Source: Fabrea salina (Eukaryota > Ciliophora > Heterotrichea > Heterotrichida > Fabreidae). From it: 64,000 nucleotides of DNA. The notes beneath the pieces are model-generated. The model did no database searches. It saw nothing but the letters and a program-made list of their open reading frames with translations, and was not told the DNA's origin. Every line of letters begins with the position of its first letter. Within the stretch, counting starts at the first letter, position 1. The position numbers were made by a program, and so were the translations under genes. Shown piece by piece: positions 1 to 9,007 of the stretch. The stretch covers positions 248,001 through 312,000 of the forward strand of contig JALIHJ010000011.1 in the NCBI GenBank assembly GCA_022984795.1. The letters are read 5' to 3'.

Positions 1-18
1 CTTTCATTTACAGTTAAT

Positions 19-768
19 ATGGACTCTGTAAGCACTAGCCTGTACAACCATAGAAGGTCTACTTCTTCTCCTTGTGACGAAATGAAAGAACTCGACTCAA
101 ACACTTCAGAGTACTTATACGCTCCGTACGGCAAAGCCCACACCTACGTAAGGCACCTCAACTCTAAGTACGAACTCGCTCAGATGCGAAATGCAGAATT
201 TAACAGCTCTTTTACAGGGTTCAAGTATTTCCAAAACTCCAGTCCCCAAAACAACTCTAAGTTCAGAGTGTCTTACTACCCCGAAGCTAAACTTCCAGAT
301 GAACTAGCTCAGAAGCAAAAACTAGTTACTCAGTACAACAAACCTTTCCATCACAAACCCAAAAGGAAGGTCTATAAACCCCGCCCTTCAAGTTCTTTAG
401 AGTCCAAAATCAACTTTGACGACCCATTAGGCAAAAAGTACAAAAACTACCTAAAAGAAATCATGAAAAAAGCCAACAGGAACTGGGAAGCCCGCGGCCA
501 CAGTCCCCACTACAAAGACGAGTTCCTTGAAGAAATCTCCAAAAGCAAAGATGAAAAGTCCAAAAAGTTTTCAAGCATAATCTCCCAACTAACTCAGTAC
601 AAAGAAAGACCCAAACCTCTCAGGTACACTCTGGACACTACTAACCGCTCACCTTCAAGAGTTAAAAAACCTCACAAGAAACAAGAAAAGCCTAAACCTT
701 TAGAGCGCAACTCCATGCCGCCTTACTTGACTGTAACAAGCATTTCTTTTTTCCAAAACAGTAATTAA
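19..768 (+). CDS. Hypothetical basic, low-complexity protein (249 aa)
   Basis: An ATG in the AT-rich context usual here (cagttaatATG) opens an uninterrupted frame ending in TAA. The protein is rich in Lys, Ser, Pro, Tyr and Asn, with basic clusters such as KPKRKVYKPRP near residues 115-125 and a basic tail (RVKKPHKKQEKPKPLE). I see no signal peptide, membrane segment or known domain. It is probably a largely disordered, positively charged ciliate-specific protein; a cytoskeletal or nucleic-acid-associated role is only a guess from charge. It ends 3 bp before the stop of the convergent DnaJ gene. Confidence 0.7.
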   Translation: MDSVSTSLYNHRRSTSSPCDEMKELDSNTSEYLYAPYGKAHTYVRHLNSKYELAQMRNAEFNSSFTGFKYFQNSSPQNNSKFRVSYYPEAKLPDELAQKQKLVTQYNKPFHHKPKRKVYKPRPSSSLESKINFDDPLGKKYKNYLKEIMKKANRNWEARGHSPHYKDEFLEEISKSKDEKSKKFSSIISQLTQYKERPKPLRYTLDTTNRSPSRVKKPHKKQEKPKPLERNSMPPYLTVTSISFFQNSN

Positions 769-771
769 TCA

Positions 772-2064
772 TTAAAAGATAGTTCCTGAGCACTGCACTC
801 TTTGTCCCCGCATTCTGGGGTCGTCTTCGTCGTCTTCTTGGTCACCGTAGTCTGAGTGGATCTTTGTGGTGTTCTCAGTAATGTGAGACTTCTCAAACGG
901 AATAGTGCTAAAGACTTCTCCTGAAGGCTCTATTTCCATGCTTTCTCCTGGCAGTATCTGCCTTAACTCTTGCAAGTCGCTTTCGCTGAATGTGTTGGGG
1001 GCTGGAAACTCTATTTCGAAGTACACAAACAAGTTTCCAAACTTAAAAGGAGTCCTCATAAGAGGCATGCCTAGCTCTTGCACTGTTTTAACATCGCCAG
1101 GCTTCACTATTTCTCCTGGGGATGCCTTAATCAGTTTTTCACTGCCGTCTAAGTGCTTAATGGTGAAGGCAAACCCTGTCAAAGCGTCTTTCAAGTTGAT
1201 TTTTTTCTCAATAATCAAGTCGGCCTTTTTCCTTTTGAAGACTGGGTGTTTCTTCTCCCTCAAAATCACGATTAAGTCCCCAGGAAGCATTCCAGGTTGT
1301 TCGTCGCTTTCTCCGTGGAAGTTCAGTTTGTGTCCATTAGGAACTCCTTTGTCAATAGTGACTTCAATGACTTTTTTTTCTTTAATGACTTGGTTGCCTT
1401 TGCACTTTTTGCACCTGTGTTTAGGGTCTACTGACTTGCCTTTGCCTCGGCACTTGTCACAGGGCCCGGTAGATTGAGAGTACATTCCAGGTCCTATCTG
1501 AGTTACTCTTTTAACCATCCCTCTGCCTTGGCACTCGTTGCACTCGTTGACTTTGCTGCCTCCTTTTCCTTCGCACTCAGAACAGCATCTGTCTCTGTTG
1601 ATTGCGATTTTCCTGGAGCCTCCATTGTAAATCTCTTCCAAAGTCACTTCAATAGTGAACTCTGCGTCAGGGGACTTGCGTGGGCCTTCTTCACGTCTGC
1701 CACCTCCTCTGCGGCCCATGAGTAGGTCAAAAATGTCTTGGGGGTCGTCATGGCCTCCCATACCTCCCATGCCTTCTTTTATTCCTTTTTCACCGTACTT
1801 GTCGTAGATCTTTCGCTTTTCTTCGTCTGTTAAGACTTCAGCTGCTTCTGAGATTTCTTGGAATTCTTTGGGGTCGCCTCCTTTGTCGGGGTGCTTCTTG
1901 ATTGCCAATTTGCGGTAGGCCTTTTTGATTTCTGCAGTTGTAGCGTTTTTATCAACGCCAAGTATTTTGTAATACTTCTCGTTGTCTACCTCTCTAGGGT
2001 CAGGACCTCCTCCGCCTGCATGTCCGCCAAAAAAATCACCGAAAGGAAACCCTCCTCCAAACAT
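772..2064 (-). CDS. Type I (class A) DnaJ/Hsp40 co-chaperone
   Basis: 430 aa, DNAJA1/Ydj1-like. A short Gly/Phe-rich leader precedes a J domain (about residues 28-92) with the HPD motif (KKHPDKGG), which in this family stimulates Hsp70 ATPase. A Gly-rich linker follows, then four Cys-rich repeats: [24 protein letters not shown] and CKKCKGNQ, the last lacking its glycines. The beta-sandwich client-binding C-terminal domain ends in an acidic stretch. The terminus is VQCSGTIF, so the Cys is not at the CaaX position and farnesylation as in yeast Ydj1 is not expected. The Gly-rich extension before the J domain is unusual. Probably cytosolic. Confidence 0.95.
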   Translation of the reverse strand: MFGGGFPFGDFFGGHAGGGGPDPREVDNEKYYKILGVDKNATTAEIKKAYRKLAIKKHPDKGGDPKEFQEISEAAEVLTDEEKRKIYDKYGEKGIKEGMGGMGGHDDPQDIFDLLMGRRGGGRREEGPRKSPDAEFTIEVTLEEIYNGGSRKIAINRDRCCSECEGKGGSKVNECNECQGRGMVKRVTQIGPGMYSQSTGPCDKCRGKGKSVDPKHRCKKCKGNQVIKEKKVIEVTIDKGVPNGHKLNFHGESDEQPGMLPGDLIVILREKKHPVFKRKKADLIIEKKINLKDALTGFAFTIKHLDGSEKLIKASPGEIVKPGDVKTVQELGMPLMRTPFKFGNLFVYFEIEFPAPNTFSESDLQELRQILPGESMEIEPSGEVFSTIPFEKSHITENTTKIHSDYGDQEDDEDDPRMRGQRVQCSGTIF

Positions 2065-2321
2065 TAGTTAATTATAAGTGCATTTTTCTTATATACTGAA
2101 ACTGTCGTCTAGAAGGTTCGATTATGGCGAAATTAATGGTGCAGATTACAACTTAACTAGCTGTTCTGATGGTATCGGTTTTAACTGTTAGGGGTTTCTT
2201 GGGAAACCTAGTGCTTTTTCTGTCTTTTAACTTAAGTTTTTATTCATATTATTTAGACTAAACTTAATTACCGATTTTAATGGAAACTAGTCCAGGAATT
2301 GAGGCTCTAATTAGCTGATAA
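2065..2321. other. 257-bp spacer between divergent genes; hairpin and T-run
   Basis: No credible ORF. It holds a perfect 6-bp hairpin at 2193-2208 (GGTTTC-TTGG-GAAACC) followed by a T-run near 2215, and upstream a GGTTCGATTA string (2115-2124) and TGGCGAAATT (2125-2134). These resemble Pol III B and A boxes but stand in the wrong order for a tRNA and do not fold as one. It may be the shared promoter of the DnaJ and RBR genes or a small unrecognised RNA; neither is demonstrated. Confidence 0.4.
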
Positions 2322-3368
2322 ATGGAATACAAAGTTCTTTCTGATGACTCCGTTAGCGGTTGCTTAATCTGCACGAAAGAAAAGCCTAAACAAGAGTTTT
2401 TAATAATTCCTAACTGTGAACACTACTTCTGCACTGAGTGCTTGAAATCTTACTTCATTCAAAGAATTGAAAGCAACACTGTACTACAAATAGGGTGCCC
2501 TATGCATGAATGCTGCAACTCAGAAATTTCAGAGGTAGCCCAGCTAGTCTTGGACCAAGAAACTAAAGCCAGACTAGACGAGCTTAAATTCAACGCTGAA
2601 GTAGACTCTGACCCTAATAAACACTGGTGCCCTGTTCCTAACTGCAGAGGCTTTGCAGTTGTTTCTTCAGAAGGAGTCTTTTGCCAGACTTGCTCAACCC
2701 AAGTATGTCCTGAGTGCACTCAAGAAGCCCACACTGGTGAGTGCTTAATTGACCAGAGCCTTAGCGAGTACATTCGAAGTCACAATCTAAAAAAGTGTCC
2801 TAATTGCACTAACTTCATTGAAAAAAGATACGGCTGCAACGAAGTGAAGTGCCCCTGTGGAACTAAGTTTTGCATAAGGTGTGGAAAACTCTACGACGAT
2901 GACCACGACTTCTTAAAATGTGAGTTTGGGGAAAACCTAGATCAGGCACCCTGGCGAGTAGTAGTGTTTCTGTGCTTGACTTGGGTTATACTTCCGTTTG
3001 CGTTTGGAATAGTATTTATCAGCGAACTTGAAAACTGGAGAGTAGGCGAGATCAGTGAAGACTTAGCTAACCACATTTTGAAGTACAAAAAAATTTACTA
3101 CCCTTTAATAGTAGTGCTTTCTTTACCAGGGTGTGCCTTAATTATAGTTTATTTCGCTGCTCGACAAGCTTACAGAGTTTCTGAAAAGATTCTAGCAAAT
3201 AAATCAGTTTCCTTGAAAATACTTACTTTTCCGGGAGTAGTTATTTTGTTTGTGATTAACTTTTTGCTATGCAACTTACTTGGGATCTTTATGTTCTCAA
3301 TTACTGTCCTCTTTATGCCTTTTTTAGGGATTAAGCTTTTGCTAACCAAGTTAGATAGAGTTAATTAG
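2322..3368 (+). CDS. Membrane-anchored RBR (RING-IBR-RING) E3 ubiquitin ligase
   Basis: 348 aa. RING1 occupies about residues 14-66 (CLIC...CEHYFCTEC), the IBR about 85-141 (CPVPNC...CQTC..CPEC), and RING2 about 159-200 (CPNC..IEKRYGCNEVKC). In RBR ligases RING1 receives an E2 and RING2 carries ubiquitin on a catalytic Cys; here that residue is C172 in GCNEVKC. The last 140 residues contain three or four hydrophobic segments (about 212-233, 257-277 and 300-345), like the TM-tailed RNF19/RNF144/RNF217 ligases, so it probably acts on an endomembrane. The 3' end overlaps the convergent NT-C2 gene by 8 bp. Confidence 0.9.
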   Translation: MEYKVLSDDSVSGCLICTKEKPKQEFLIIPNCEHYFCTECLKSYFIQRIESNTVLQIGCPMHECCNSEISEVAQLVLDQETKARLDELKFNAEVDSDPNKHWCPVPNCRGFAVVSSEGVFCQTCSTQVCPECTQEAHTGECLIDQSLSEYIRSHNLKKCPNCTNFIEKRYGCNEVKCPCGTKFCIRCGKLYDDDHDFLKCEFGENLDQAPWRVVVFLCLTWVILPFAFGIVFISELENWRVGEISEDLANHILKYKKIYYPLIVVLSLPGCALIIVYFAARQAYRVSEKILANKSVSLKILTFPGVVILFVINFLLCNLLGIFMFSITVLFMPFLGIKLLLTKLDRVN

Positions 3369-5691
3369 ACTTTTTACAATTTTTACAGAGTTGGTTTCTT
3401 AAGTTCTGGATTTCGAGTTCCAGTTCGTTTGTGTAGTTAAGTGTCTGTCCGAATCTTTCGTTGATCTTGTAAAGTTCGACTTCCATTTGAGTGTACTGCA
3501 CAGAGTATTCTCTTATTTGTTCCTGGGCATCTTTATACTTGCCTTTTAGGTTTTCTTTTTCTAGGTCTGAGTTGGCCCAACCCATTTTGGAGTCCACGTA
3601 TTTCTGTTCGGTTTCTTTGTTAGTTTTTTGGAGTTTGTCTAGTTTGAGTTTGAGGTCTTTGTTTTCAGTTTGGAGCATTTCAATACACTGTTTAAGGTTT
3701 TGTTGCTCCATAGACTGTAAGTTGGAGTCTTCTTGTTCTTCAAATTCATTCTGGAGTTCGTTTACTTGTTGTTTCAGCATTTTGTTTTCAACTTGGAGTT
3801 TGTTGAGTTGTTTTTCAAGGTGCTCAGTGGACTGGTTTTTCTTGGACTCAACTATTTCGAGTTGGTGTTCTAGTATGCTTATTTGGTCTTTAAGTTGGGT
3901 TTTTTCTGAGGAGTGGTTTTCTTGGAGTTGACTGATGTAGTTTTCGAAGGACTGTATTTGTTCTTGCAAAACAGCGTTGGCTGGGTCTGAGAACTCAGAG
4001 TTAGTGGCCTTTTTAAGTTGGTCTTTTAAAGTGGAGTTTTCGGACTCTAAGTTGCACTTTAAAGTAAACATTTCTTGGATTTCGGTGTTTTTGGAGCCTA
4101 GTTCTTTTTTGTAGCGGTTGACTCTGGATTCTAGTTTTTGGATTTGATTGAGTAGTTGTTGTTTAGAAACAGACTGCTGGATGTTTTCTTTGTCATACTG
4201 TTTGTTTTCGTAGTCGTTAAGTGCTTTTTGGAGTTCTTCTATTTGTTTTTTTAAGTTTTTGTTTTCTTTTAGGTTTGCAACCTTGTCTGAGTTACTTATT
4301 TCTTGAAAGTCTTTGAGTTTGGACTTGAGTTGGGTGTTTTCTTGCTTTACAAACTGAATTTCGCACTCAAGACTGCTTACCATTTCTTTGTAGCTTTCTT
4401 CGCAGTCTCTTAGTTCAGCTTTGGACTTTTTGAGGGTGGTTTGTAGGTCAGTGTTTTTCTGGAGAATGTGTTCTTTTTCGTTTTCTCTGTTAGCTATGTC
4501 TTTTTTCAGGTTGTTGATTAAAGCTTCGGTTTGTTGTTTGTACCTGTTGAAAGCAGAGTCTTTTTCGAGGGACCTAGGGGTGCTTCTGAGTTGTTCGAGT
4601 TCTTTTCTGAGACTACTTATGTCGTTTCTCAGCTTGGAGTTTTGGTTTTGCATGTGATTTAGACTGTCGTGCAAGCTGTCGTTTTCTTGTTGTAGTGCTT
4701 CACATTGCTGTGAAAACTTCAAGTGGTTGTCTTGGGCTTCTTGCAATTCTTCTCTTAACTGCTCAGAGGTTGTTTGGTTTTCTTGAGTGTTTTCTAGTTT
4801 AGTTTCTAGTTGGGCCTTTTGGTCTTTTAGCTGTTGGAGTTTTTGGGCTTTTCTAGTATACTTGTCACTCCAGTTTTTGGATTCTTTTTGGTAAGTTGTT
4901 AGTTTTTCTTTGAGGTTTTTAACAGTTTCAGAGTGACTGTTGCGTTCTTTTTTGATTTGTTCGTACACAACTCCTAGTTCGACCTGTGACTCTTCTTTTT
5001 CGGCTTTTAAAGACTCGTTTTCTTTTTCAAGCAAAGAAACCTGTGCTTGGAGTTCTTTGGTTTTGTTGTCTTCTTTGACCTTCTTAAGCATTGGTGGTCT
5101 TCCTTTAGTACCAGGCACCACTTGTGTTTTGGTGTCTTCGAACTCTGAAAGGTCTTGTTCTGAAAACAACTGTCCTTGGTAGTCGTCTTCAGTACCCATA
5201 CTTACAGTTCCTGAAGCTTCACTGATGTTGTCGGCGACCTGGGCTTCTCCTAAAGCTTGTGCACCTGTAGAAATGCAGACTTTAGCTTTTTTATCAGGGC
5301 AGCCTTCTAAGTTAAGTTCTTTTTCACAAAGGGGTTTTTCAAGGCACTCAGCTAAGTTAAGTGTGAGGTGTCCTACTTTTTTGCGGGACTTTTGGTCAAT
5401 GACTGCTTGGACAGTGATGACTGCTTTTTTCTTGAGGTACTTGTCCTTTTTGTCTAGGTAAAGAGTGTTGATCATAGTTAATGTTTCATTAATTTCTACA
5501 CTTCCAGACGAGGGTGACAAGGGGTAGTGGTTTTTAGTTTCGATTCTTTTTTTTCCTAAGTAAAGCTTACTTCTTTTCCATATAATGTTAACTTTCACTG
5601 GTTGCGTTAGGTGCAACTGGAGCCAGTGCACACTGATGTCGAAAGAAAACACTTGTTTCTTAGCACCTATTCTGCCCAGGTACTTAGCCAT
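3361..5691 (-). CDS. NT-C2 domain plus long coiled-coil protein
   Basis: 776 aa. Residues 1-150 resemble the N-terminal C2-like (NT-C2, EEIG1/EHBP1-type) domain: beta-rich, with KVNIIWKRSKLYLGKKR and GHLTLNLAECLEKP. An acidic linker follows, and residues about 205-770 are near-continuous heptad-rich coiled coil ending in a basic tail (NQLCKNCKKSN). NT-C2 domains generally place coiled-coil proteins on membranes or organelles and link them to the cytoskeleton. The next gene downstream of its start (5698-6774) is a shorter paralogue with the same architecture, pointing to tandem duplication. The precise partner cannot be told from sequence. Confidence 0.75.
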   Translation of the reverse strand: MAKYLGRIGAKKQVFSFDISVHWLQLHLTQPVKVNIIWKRSKLYLGKKRIETKNHYPLSPSSGSVEINETLTMINTLYLDKKDKYLKKKAVITVQAVIDQKSRKKVGHLTLNLAECLEKPLCEKELNLEGCPDKKAKVCISTGAQALGEAQVADNISEASGTVSMGTEDDYQGQLFSEQDLSEFEDTKTQVVPGTKGRPPMLKKVKEDNKTKELQAQVSLLEKENESLKAEKEESQVELGVVYEQIKKERNSHSETVKNLKEKLTTYQKESKNWSDKYTRKAQKLQQLKDQKAQLETKLENTQENQTTSEQLREELQEAQDNHLKFSQQCEALQQENDSLHDSLNHMQNQNSKLRNDISSLRKELEQLRSTPRSLEKDSAFNRYKQQTEALINNLKKDIANRENEKEHILQKNTDLQTTLKKSKAELRDCEESYKEMVSSLECEIQFVKQENTQLKSKLKDFQEISNSDKVANLKENKNLKKQIEELQKALNDYENKQYDKENIQQSVSKQQLLNQIQKLESRVNRYKKELGSKNTEIQEMFTLKCNLESENSTLKDQLKKATNSEFSDPANAVLQEQIQSFENYISQLQENHSSEKTQLKDQISILEHQLEIVESKKNQSTEHLEKQLNKLQVENKMLKQQVNELQNEFEEQEDSNLQSMEQQNLKQCIEMLQTENKDLKLKLDKLQKTNKETEQKYVDSKMGWANSDLEKENLKGKYKDAQEQIREYSVQYTQMEVELYKINERFGQTLNYTNELELEIQNLRNQLCKNCKKSN

Positions 5692-5697
5692 TTATTA

Positions 5698-6774
5698 TTA
5701 CTGATCTTGGACAGTGAACCTCCGCATTAGTCTGTTGAGCCGAGTTCCCAACTCAGAAGTCATTTGAGGAAGTTCCTGAGGTTCTTCTGCTGCTTCTTGC
5801 TTGGTTTCTTCTTCGTCTTCAGAAAGTCCTTGGGGTTCTTCTGCTTCTTCTTTAGTTTGTTCTTGAGTTTCTTGTGTAGTTTCAATACCCTTTAGTTTGG
5901 CACTAAGTTTCAATTACTTTTCTTGAAAGAGTTCTTTGTTTTTCAGAGTTAGTTGGGCAATGACCTTTTTGAGATCTTCTTTTTCGTCAATAGCTTGTTG
6001 GATGTCAGCTTTTAGTTTAGAAACTTCTACAGAGAGTTGTTGGCTGTTTAACAGTTACTCTTCGATTTGGTTTACTTTTTGTTCTTGTTGGATTTTGAGT
6101 TTTTCTTTTTCTAAGTTTTGGCAGTTTTGTTTGGTTCTTTTGAGTTCTTCAATTGCACTAGTGAGTTGTTGTTTTAAGTCCAAGTTTTCTTTTTGAAGCA
6201 TGTCAAGTTGGAAGTGGATTCCTTCTTCAGAAGCTCTTTTTTGTTCTTCGCTGCTTAAACTTGAAGCTCTGTTGTCCTTAGTTTCTTCTTCGAAAGAACC
6301 CTCGATTATGTCTTGGATAGTTTCTTCTTCTGGGTCTACTCTTTCGGCTTTAATACTTAAACAGATCTCAGCACTTTTGTCGGGGCACTTCTCAATAGGG
6401 AGTATTAGTTCGCTGGCAGGCACTTCCATAAAGTCCACTAGGTTCAAAGAAACCTTGCCAATTTGTTTGCTTTTGCCATTTGTTTCTCCTAGTATTTTGA
6501 TCTCAGCTGTTTTTTCAAGGAACTTTCCCGAGGTTTTCTGGTATAGCGTATTAAGCATCTTCAGAGTTTGGTCAACATTAACTCTGCGGGTGTTTTCAGC
6601 GGCGTTTATAGGTTCTTCGGTCTCGGAGACTTTGTTTCCTTTCTAGAAATTACTTCTTTTCCAACTTATCTTGAGTGAAGTTGGGGCTTTAACTGACAAG
6701 TCTATGTAATGAATCGTGATCTCGTAAAGCAACTTTTCAGTATGGGTTCCTAAACGTTTGATCAAACTTGCCAT
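5698..6774 (-). CDS. Shorter NT-C2/coiled-coil paralogue, four exons
   Basis: 343 aa from exons 6654-6774, 6059-6638, 5918-6043 and 5698-5902. Three 15-nt introns each contain an in-frame stop; removing them yields a continuous protein. Exon 1 begins MASLIKRLGTHTEK and runs across the first junction as ISWKRRNKVSETEE, parallel to IIWKRSKLYLGKKR of the neighbour at 3361-5691. An NT-C2-like domain (residues 1 to about 140, with GKVSLNLVDFMEVP) precedes coiled coil and an acidic Glu/Gln tail ending RRFTVQDQ. Three of the window's eight standard introns lie here. Its start codon is 11 bp from that of the divergent CC1-box gene. Confidence 0.85.
5903..5917 (-). other. 15-nt intron (GTAATTGAAACTTAG)
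   Basis: Third intron of the NT-C2 paralogue. Without removal the frame stops after LFQEK; with it the protein continues into NAKLKGIETTQET. A at position 10. Confidence 0.88.
6044..6058 (-). other. 15-nt intron (GTAACTGTTAAACAG)
   Basis: Second intron of the NT-C2 paralogue. It starts after QIEE-coding sequence and contains an in-frame TAA. Removal continues the coiled coil as EDQQLSVEVSKLKAD. A at position 10. Confidence 0.88.
6639..6653 (-). other. 15-nt intron (GTAATTTCTAGAAAG)
   Basis: First intron of the NT-C2 paralogue. It carries TAG in frame; removal joins KR to RNKVSE and matches the neighbouring paralogue. A at position 10, 3' end AAAG instead of the usual TAG. Confidence 0.85.
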
Positions 6775-6785
6775 TTATTAATAAC

Positions 6786-8015
6786 ATGGAAAACTTATCA
6801 GCTGAGGCCATCTCAAGTGTAGACCACCTCCACCTACGCAAGATGCTTGACTCCATTTCAATCCAACTCAACTTGCCTTTCTTAGAAAGACGCGGAAAAA
6901 ACCACCAGCACAGAGAAGACCCCATCTCCGAACTAGAAGACGTGATCCAAGAACTCACAGAGCGCGAAAAAGAACTCCAAGCTGCAGTAGGAATTGCCAA
7001 GATGCTTCTTGAAAACAACGAACAACTCTACAACGACTACTTAGATGTTTATCAGTCTTTAGAAGATCAAAAAGGAAAAAACCAACACTTAACTTACCAA
7101 GTGGAGAACCTCAGCGACAACTTAGACCAGCACGAGTCCAAACACCAAGAAATCAACAAAGCTTTAATAACTGCCGAAGAACAAGTGCTGATTCTCACAG
7201 CTGAAAACAGAAGACTTTCTCAACAAGTAAACAAACCTAAAGAAACCACTGACTCCCAAAAAGACTCAGTTGAAGAACTCAAAAAAGAGTTCCAGGAACA
7301 GTTCAAGCAAATCACCAAGTACAAAGTAGACCTAGAAAGACAAGTCAAAAAACTACAAGAAGATAAAAGTAAACTAGAAGCAAGTAACTCTAGTTACCAA
7401 GAAGACACTCTTAAACTCAAGTCCAAACAAGAAAAACTCGAAACCAAAAACAAAGAACTCGAAGACTTAGTCAAACAACTCAAAGAAGAAACACACCACC
7501 AACAAGCTTCATATGAACAACTCCACCAAAAAAACCAAGTTTACAGTTCCAAAATAGAAAAACTAGAAGAAGAACTAAGACTTGCTGAAGAAGCACGCCA
7601 CAAATCCCTCAAAGAACACAAAGAGTCCCAAAGCTTCTCCCTCAACTCAGAACTAGCAAGTCTCGAAGAACCCATTGACGAAGAAAACCTTTTTGTAGTT
7701 AAAAACCTAACAACTACCCATCCACAAGAAGTATTTTACCTACGCAAAAAGTACGAACCCCCTAGAAAAGACCCCAGTGAAGAGTACTTTACTTTGGTGA
7801 CTCAGGCTGTGAAAATGAACTCTCCTTACATGGACACTATATGCGTAATCCCTACTCAAAGCTTGTACAAAAAGGCTTTGGACAACGACGTTCCTTTCCA
7901 CAGGTGGCACATTTGGATTGAAAGCCAACTTAACTCCTACTACATTCAGATGCTTTACAAACACGAAATCAACAAACGAGAGCCTCTGAGGAAAAGGCTA
8001 GGGTTTAAGTCTTAG
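6786..8015 (+). CDS. Coiled-coil protein with CC1-box, likely dynein adaptor
   Basis: 409 aa. The start is the ATG at 6786; the in-frame triplet upstream at 6768 is TTG and lies inside the divergent gene. After a short N-terminus, residues 66-75 read AAVGIAKMLL within the helix LQAAVGIAKMLLENNEQLY. This matches the CC1-box (AAxxG...LL) by which BICD, Spindly, TRAK and HAP1 bind dynein light intermediate chain. Coiled coil runs to about residue 280, followed by SLNSEL (285-290), which resembles the Spindly motif that contacts dynactin's pointed end. The C-terminal 100 residues look globular, with Trp/Tyr-rich strings such as HRWHIWIESQLNSYY, and could be the cargo end. Function is inferred from motifs. 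Confidence 0.75.
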   Translation: MENLSAEAISSVDHLHLRKMLDSISIQLNLPFLERRGKNHQHREDPISELEDVIQELTEREKELQAAVGIAKMLLENNEQLYNDYLDVYQSLEDQKGKNQHLTYQVENLSDNLDQHESKHQEINKALITAEEQVLILTAENRRLSQQVNKPKETTDSQKDSVEELKKEFQEQFKQITKYKVDLERQVKKLQEDKSKLEASNSSYQEDTLKLKSKQEKLETKNKELEDLVKQLKEETHHQQASYEQLHQKNQVYSSKIEKLEEELRLAEEARHKSLKEHKESQSFSLNSELASLEEPIDEENLFVVKNLTTTHPQEVFYLRKKYEPPRKDPSEEYFTLVTQAVKMNSPYMDTICVIPTQSLYKKALDNDVPFHRWHIWIESQLNSYYIQMLYKHEINKREPLRKRLGFKS

Positions 8016-8028
8016 TAATGCTAATAAT

Positions 8029-8280
8029 ATGTCTTGGAACTTCTTCGATGCTTGGGTTCCTAAAAGAACTTCCCACAAAGCCAAGCCCTGCACCTTTGAA
8101 GAGATGAAACTCCAAGAAACCAAGTGCAGTAACTCCTACGAAAAGTGGAAGTCCTGTGTAGACACCAAAGGCTTCAATGACTCTGTTTGCCGAGAAAAAC
8201 TACTTGAAAAGTACTACTCTTGTGTGAGCAAACTCAAAAATATGAAGGTTTATTTAGAGGATAAAGACTTAAGGACTTAG
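8029..8280 (+). CDS. Small CHCH-like twin-Cys protein
   Basis: 83 aa with four paired Cys in a helix-hairpin arrangement: CSNSYEKWKSC (CX9C) and CREKLLEKYYSC (CX10C). Twin CX9C proteins are usually imported into the mitochondrial intermembrane space by Mia40 and serve respiratory-chain assembly or structure. The second spacing is one residue longer than canonical, so exact family membership is uncertain. No signal peptide, as expected for this class. The stop overlaps that of the convergent membrane-protein gene by 4 bp. Confidence 0.7.
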   Translation: MSWNFFDAWVPKRTSHKAKPCTFEEMKLQETKCSNSYEKWKSCVDTKGFNDSVCREKLLEKYYSCVSKLKNMKVYLEDKDLRT

Positions 8281-8957
8281 ACTACTTCTGGAGTTAGGGA
8301 GTCTTCTAGTAGGTTTTCTTTTTGTTGAATTCTTTCAAACTGTTTCTTTTTAACCAGTCTTCCCAGTTCTAAAGAAACCAAAGACAGCAAAAAGCACGCC
8401 ACTGCAGCTAAGTAAGTAAAAGAATTTGTGTAGGTCATCCCTGGGTACACAGAGTGCACTTCAAGTGCAAACGGTAAGTTCACTGTTAGCATATATAAAA
8501 TAATCACTCCCCATGCTATTGGGTAATGCTGTCTGAATATTTGGATTCTGTTCCAAATAAAGTCAAACAGTATCAACAGGAGGGGAACTGCATGCAGTAG
8601 TATGTTTTCAGCAATGTTGTCTTCTGTAATTCCTATCACCGGAGCAATCGCCGACCAAAAGTACACCGTAATCACCCACTCCATTGACCAAATTACACAG
8701 TAAACCACAAAAGCCACTTTGTCTAAACTCTGGAATTTCATAGACAAAACGGCCAAAGCAAAGAATATCATGGTGCTTGTTGCACCCCAACTCGTCAAGA
8801 AGACAAAGAATATTTCAGGGTTGCTTATGAAGAAGAATAGAAAAATAGACAAAGTGATTACTAAGGACACTGACCTAGATACTTTAAGCAACTTTGAATG
8901 GCTACCTTCGTAAATTGAATTTGGAGGGTCTTTCCAGAAATAGTCTCTCCAGCCCAT
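8277..8957 (-). CDS. Six-TM protein, FAR-17a/AIG1-like
   Basis: 226 aa with about six hydrophobic segments and short polar termini. The order of motifs resembles the AIG1/ADTRP family of membrane threonine hydrolases: a Thr in TSWGATSTMIFF, a WVITVYFW helix, then His in LLHAVPLLLILFDF and a VYPGMTYTN segment. In human AIG1/ADTRP the catalytic pair is a Thr and a His in comparable helices, acting on fatty-acid esters of hydroxy fatty acids. Family assignment is from memory of motif order and is moderate; it could be an unrelated ciliate membrane family. A tandem paralogue lies 50 bp away at 9008-9688. Confidence 0.7.
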   Translation of the reverse strand: MGWRDYFWKDPPNSIYEGSHSKLLKVSRSVSLVITLSIFLFFFISNPEIFFVFLTSWGATSTMIFFALAVLSMKFQSLDKVAFVVYCVIWSMEWVITVYFWSAIAPVIGITEDNIAENILLHAVPLLLILFDFIWNRIQIFRQHYPIAWGVIILYMLTVNLPFALEVHSVYPGMTYTNSFTYLAAVACFLLSLVSLELGRLVKKKQFERIQQKENLLEDSLTPEVV

Positions 8958-9007
8958 TAATAAATGTAAGTGATTACGTCACTTACGGATTTAAATGGTA
9001 AGATTAC

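Noticed and set aside
905-1477. Long plus-strand ORFs across 905-2067
   Set aside because: Antisense shadows of the DnaJ gene with no conserved domain.
2111-2135. tRNA gene from GGTTCGA and TGGCGAAA strings
   Set aside because: Box order is reversed and no acceptor or T-arm pairing can be drawn.
5698-6774. Three separate small genes or a pseudogene
   Set aside because: Each break coincides with a 15-nt GTAA...AG element with A10, and splicing gives a continuous paralogue of the neighbour.
6768-6785. N-terminal extension MPFINN of the CC1-box protein
   Set aside because: The first codon is TTG and the segment lies partly inside the divergent gene; the first ATG is 6786.
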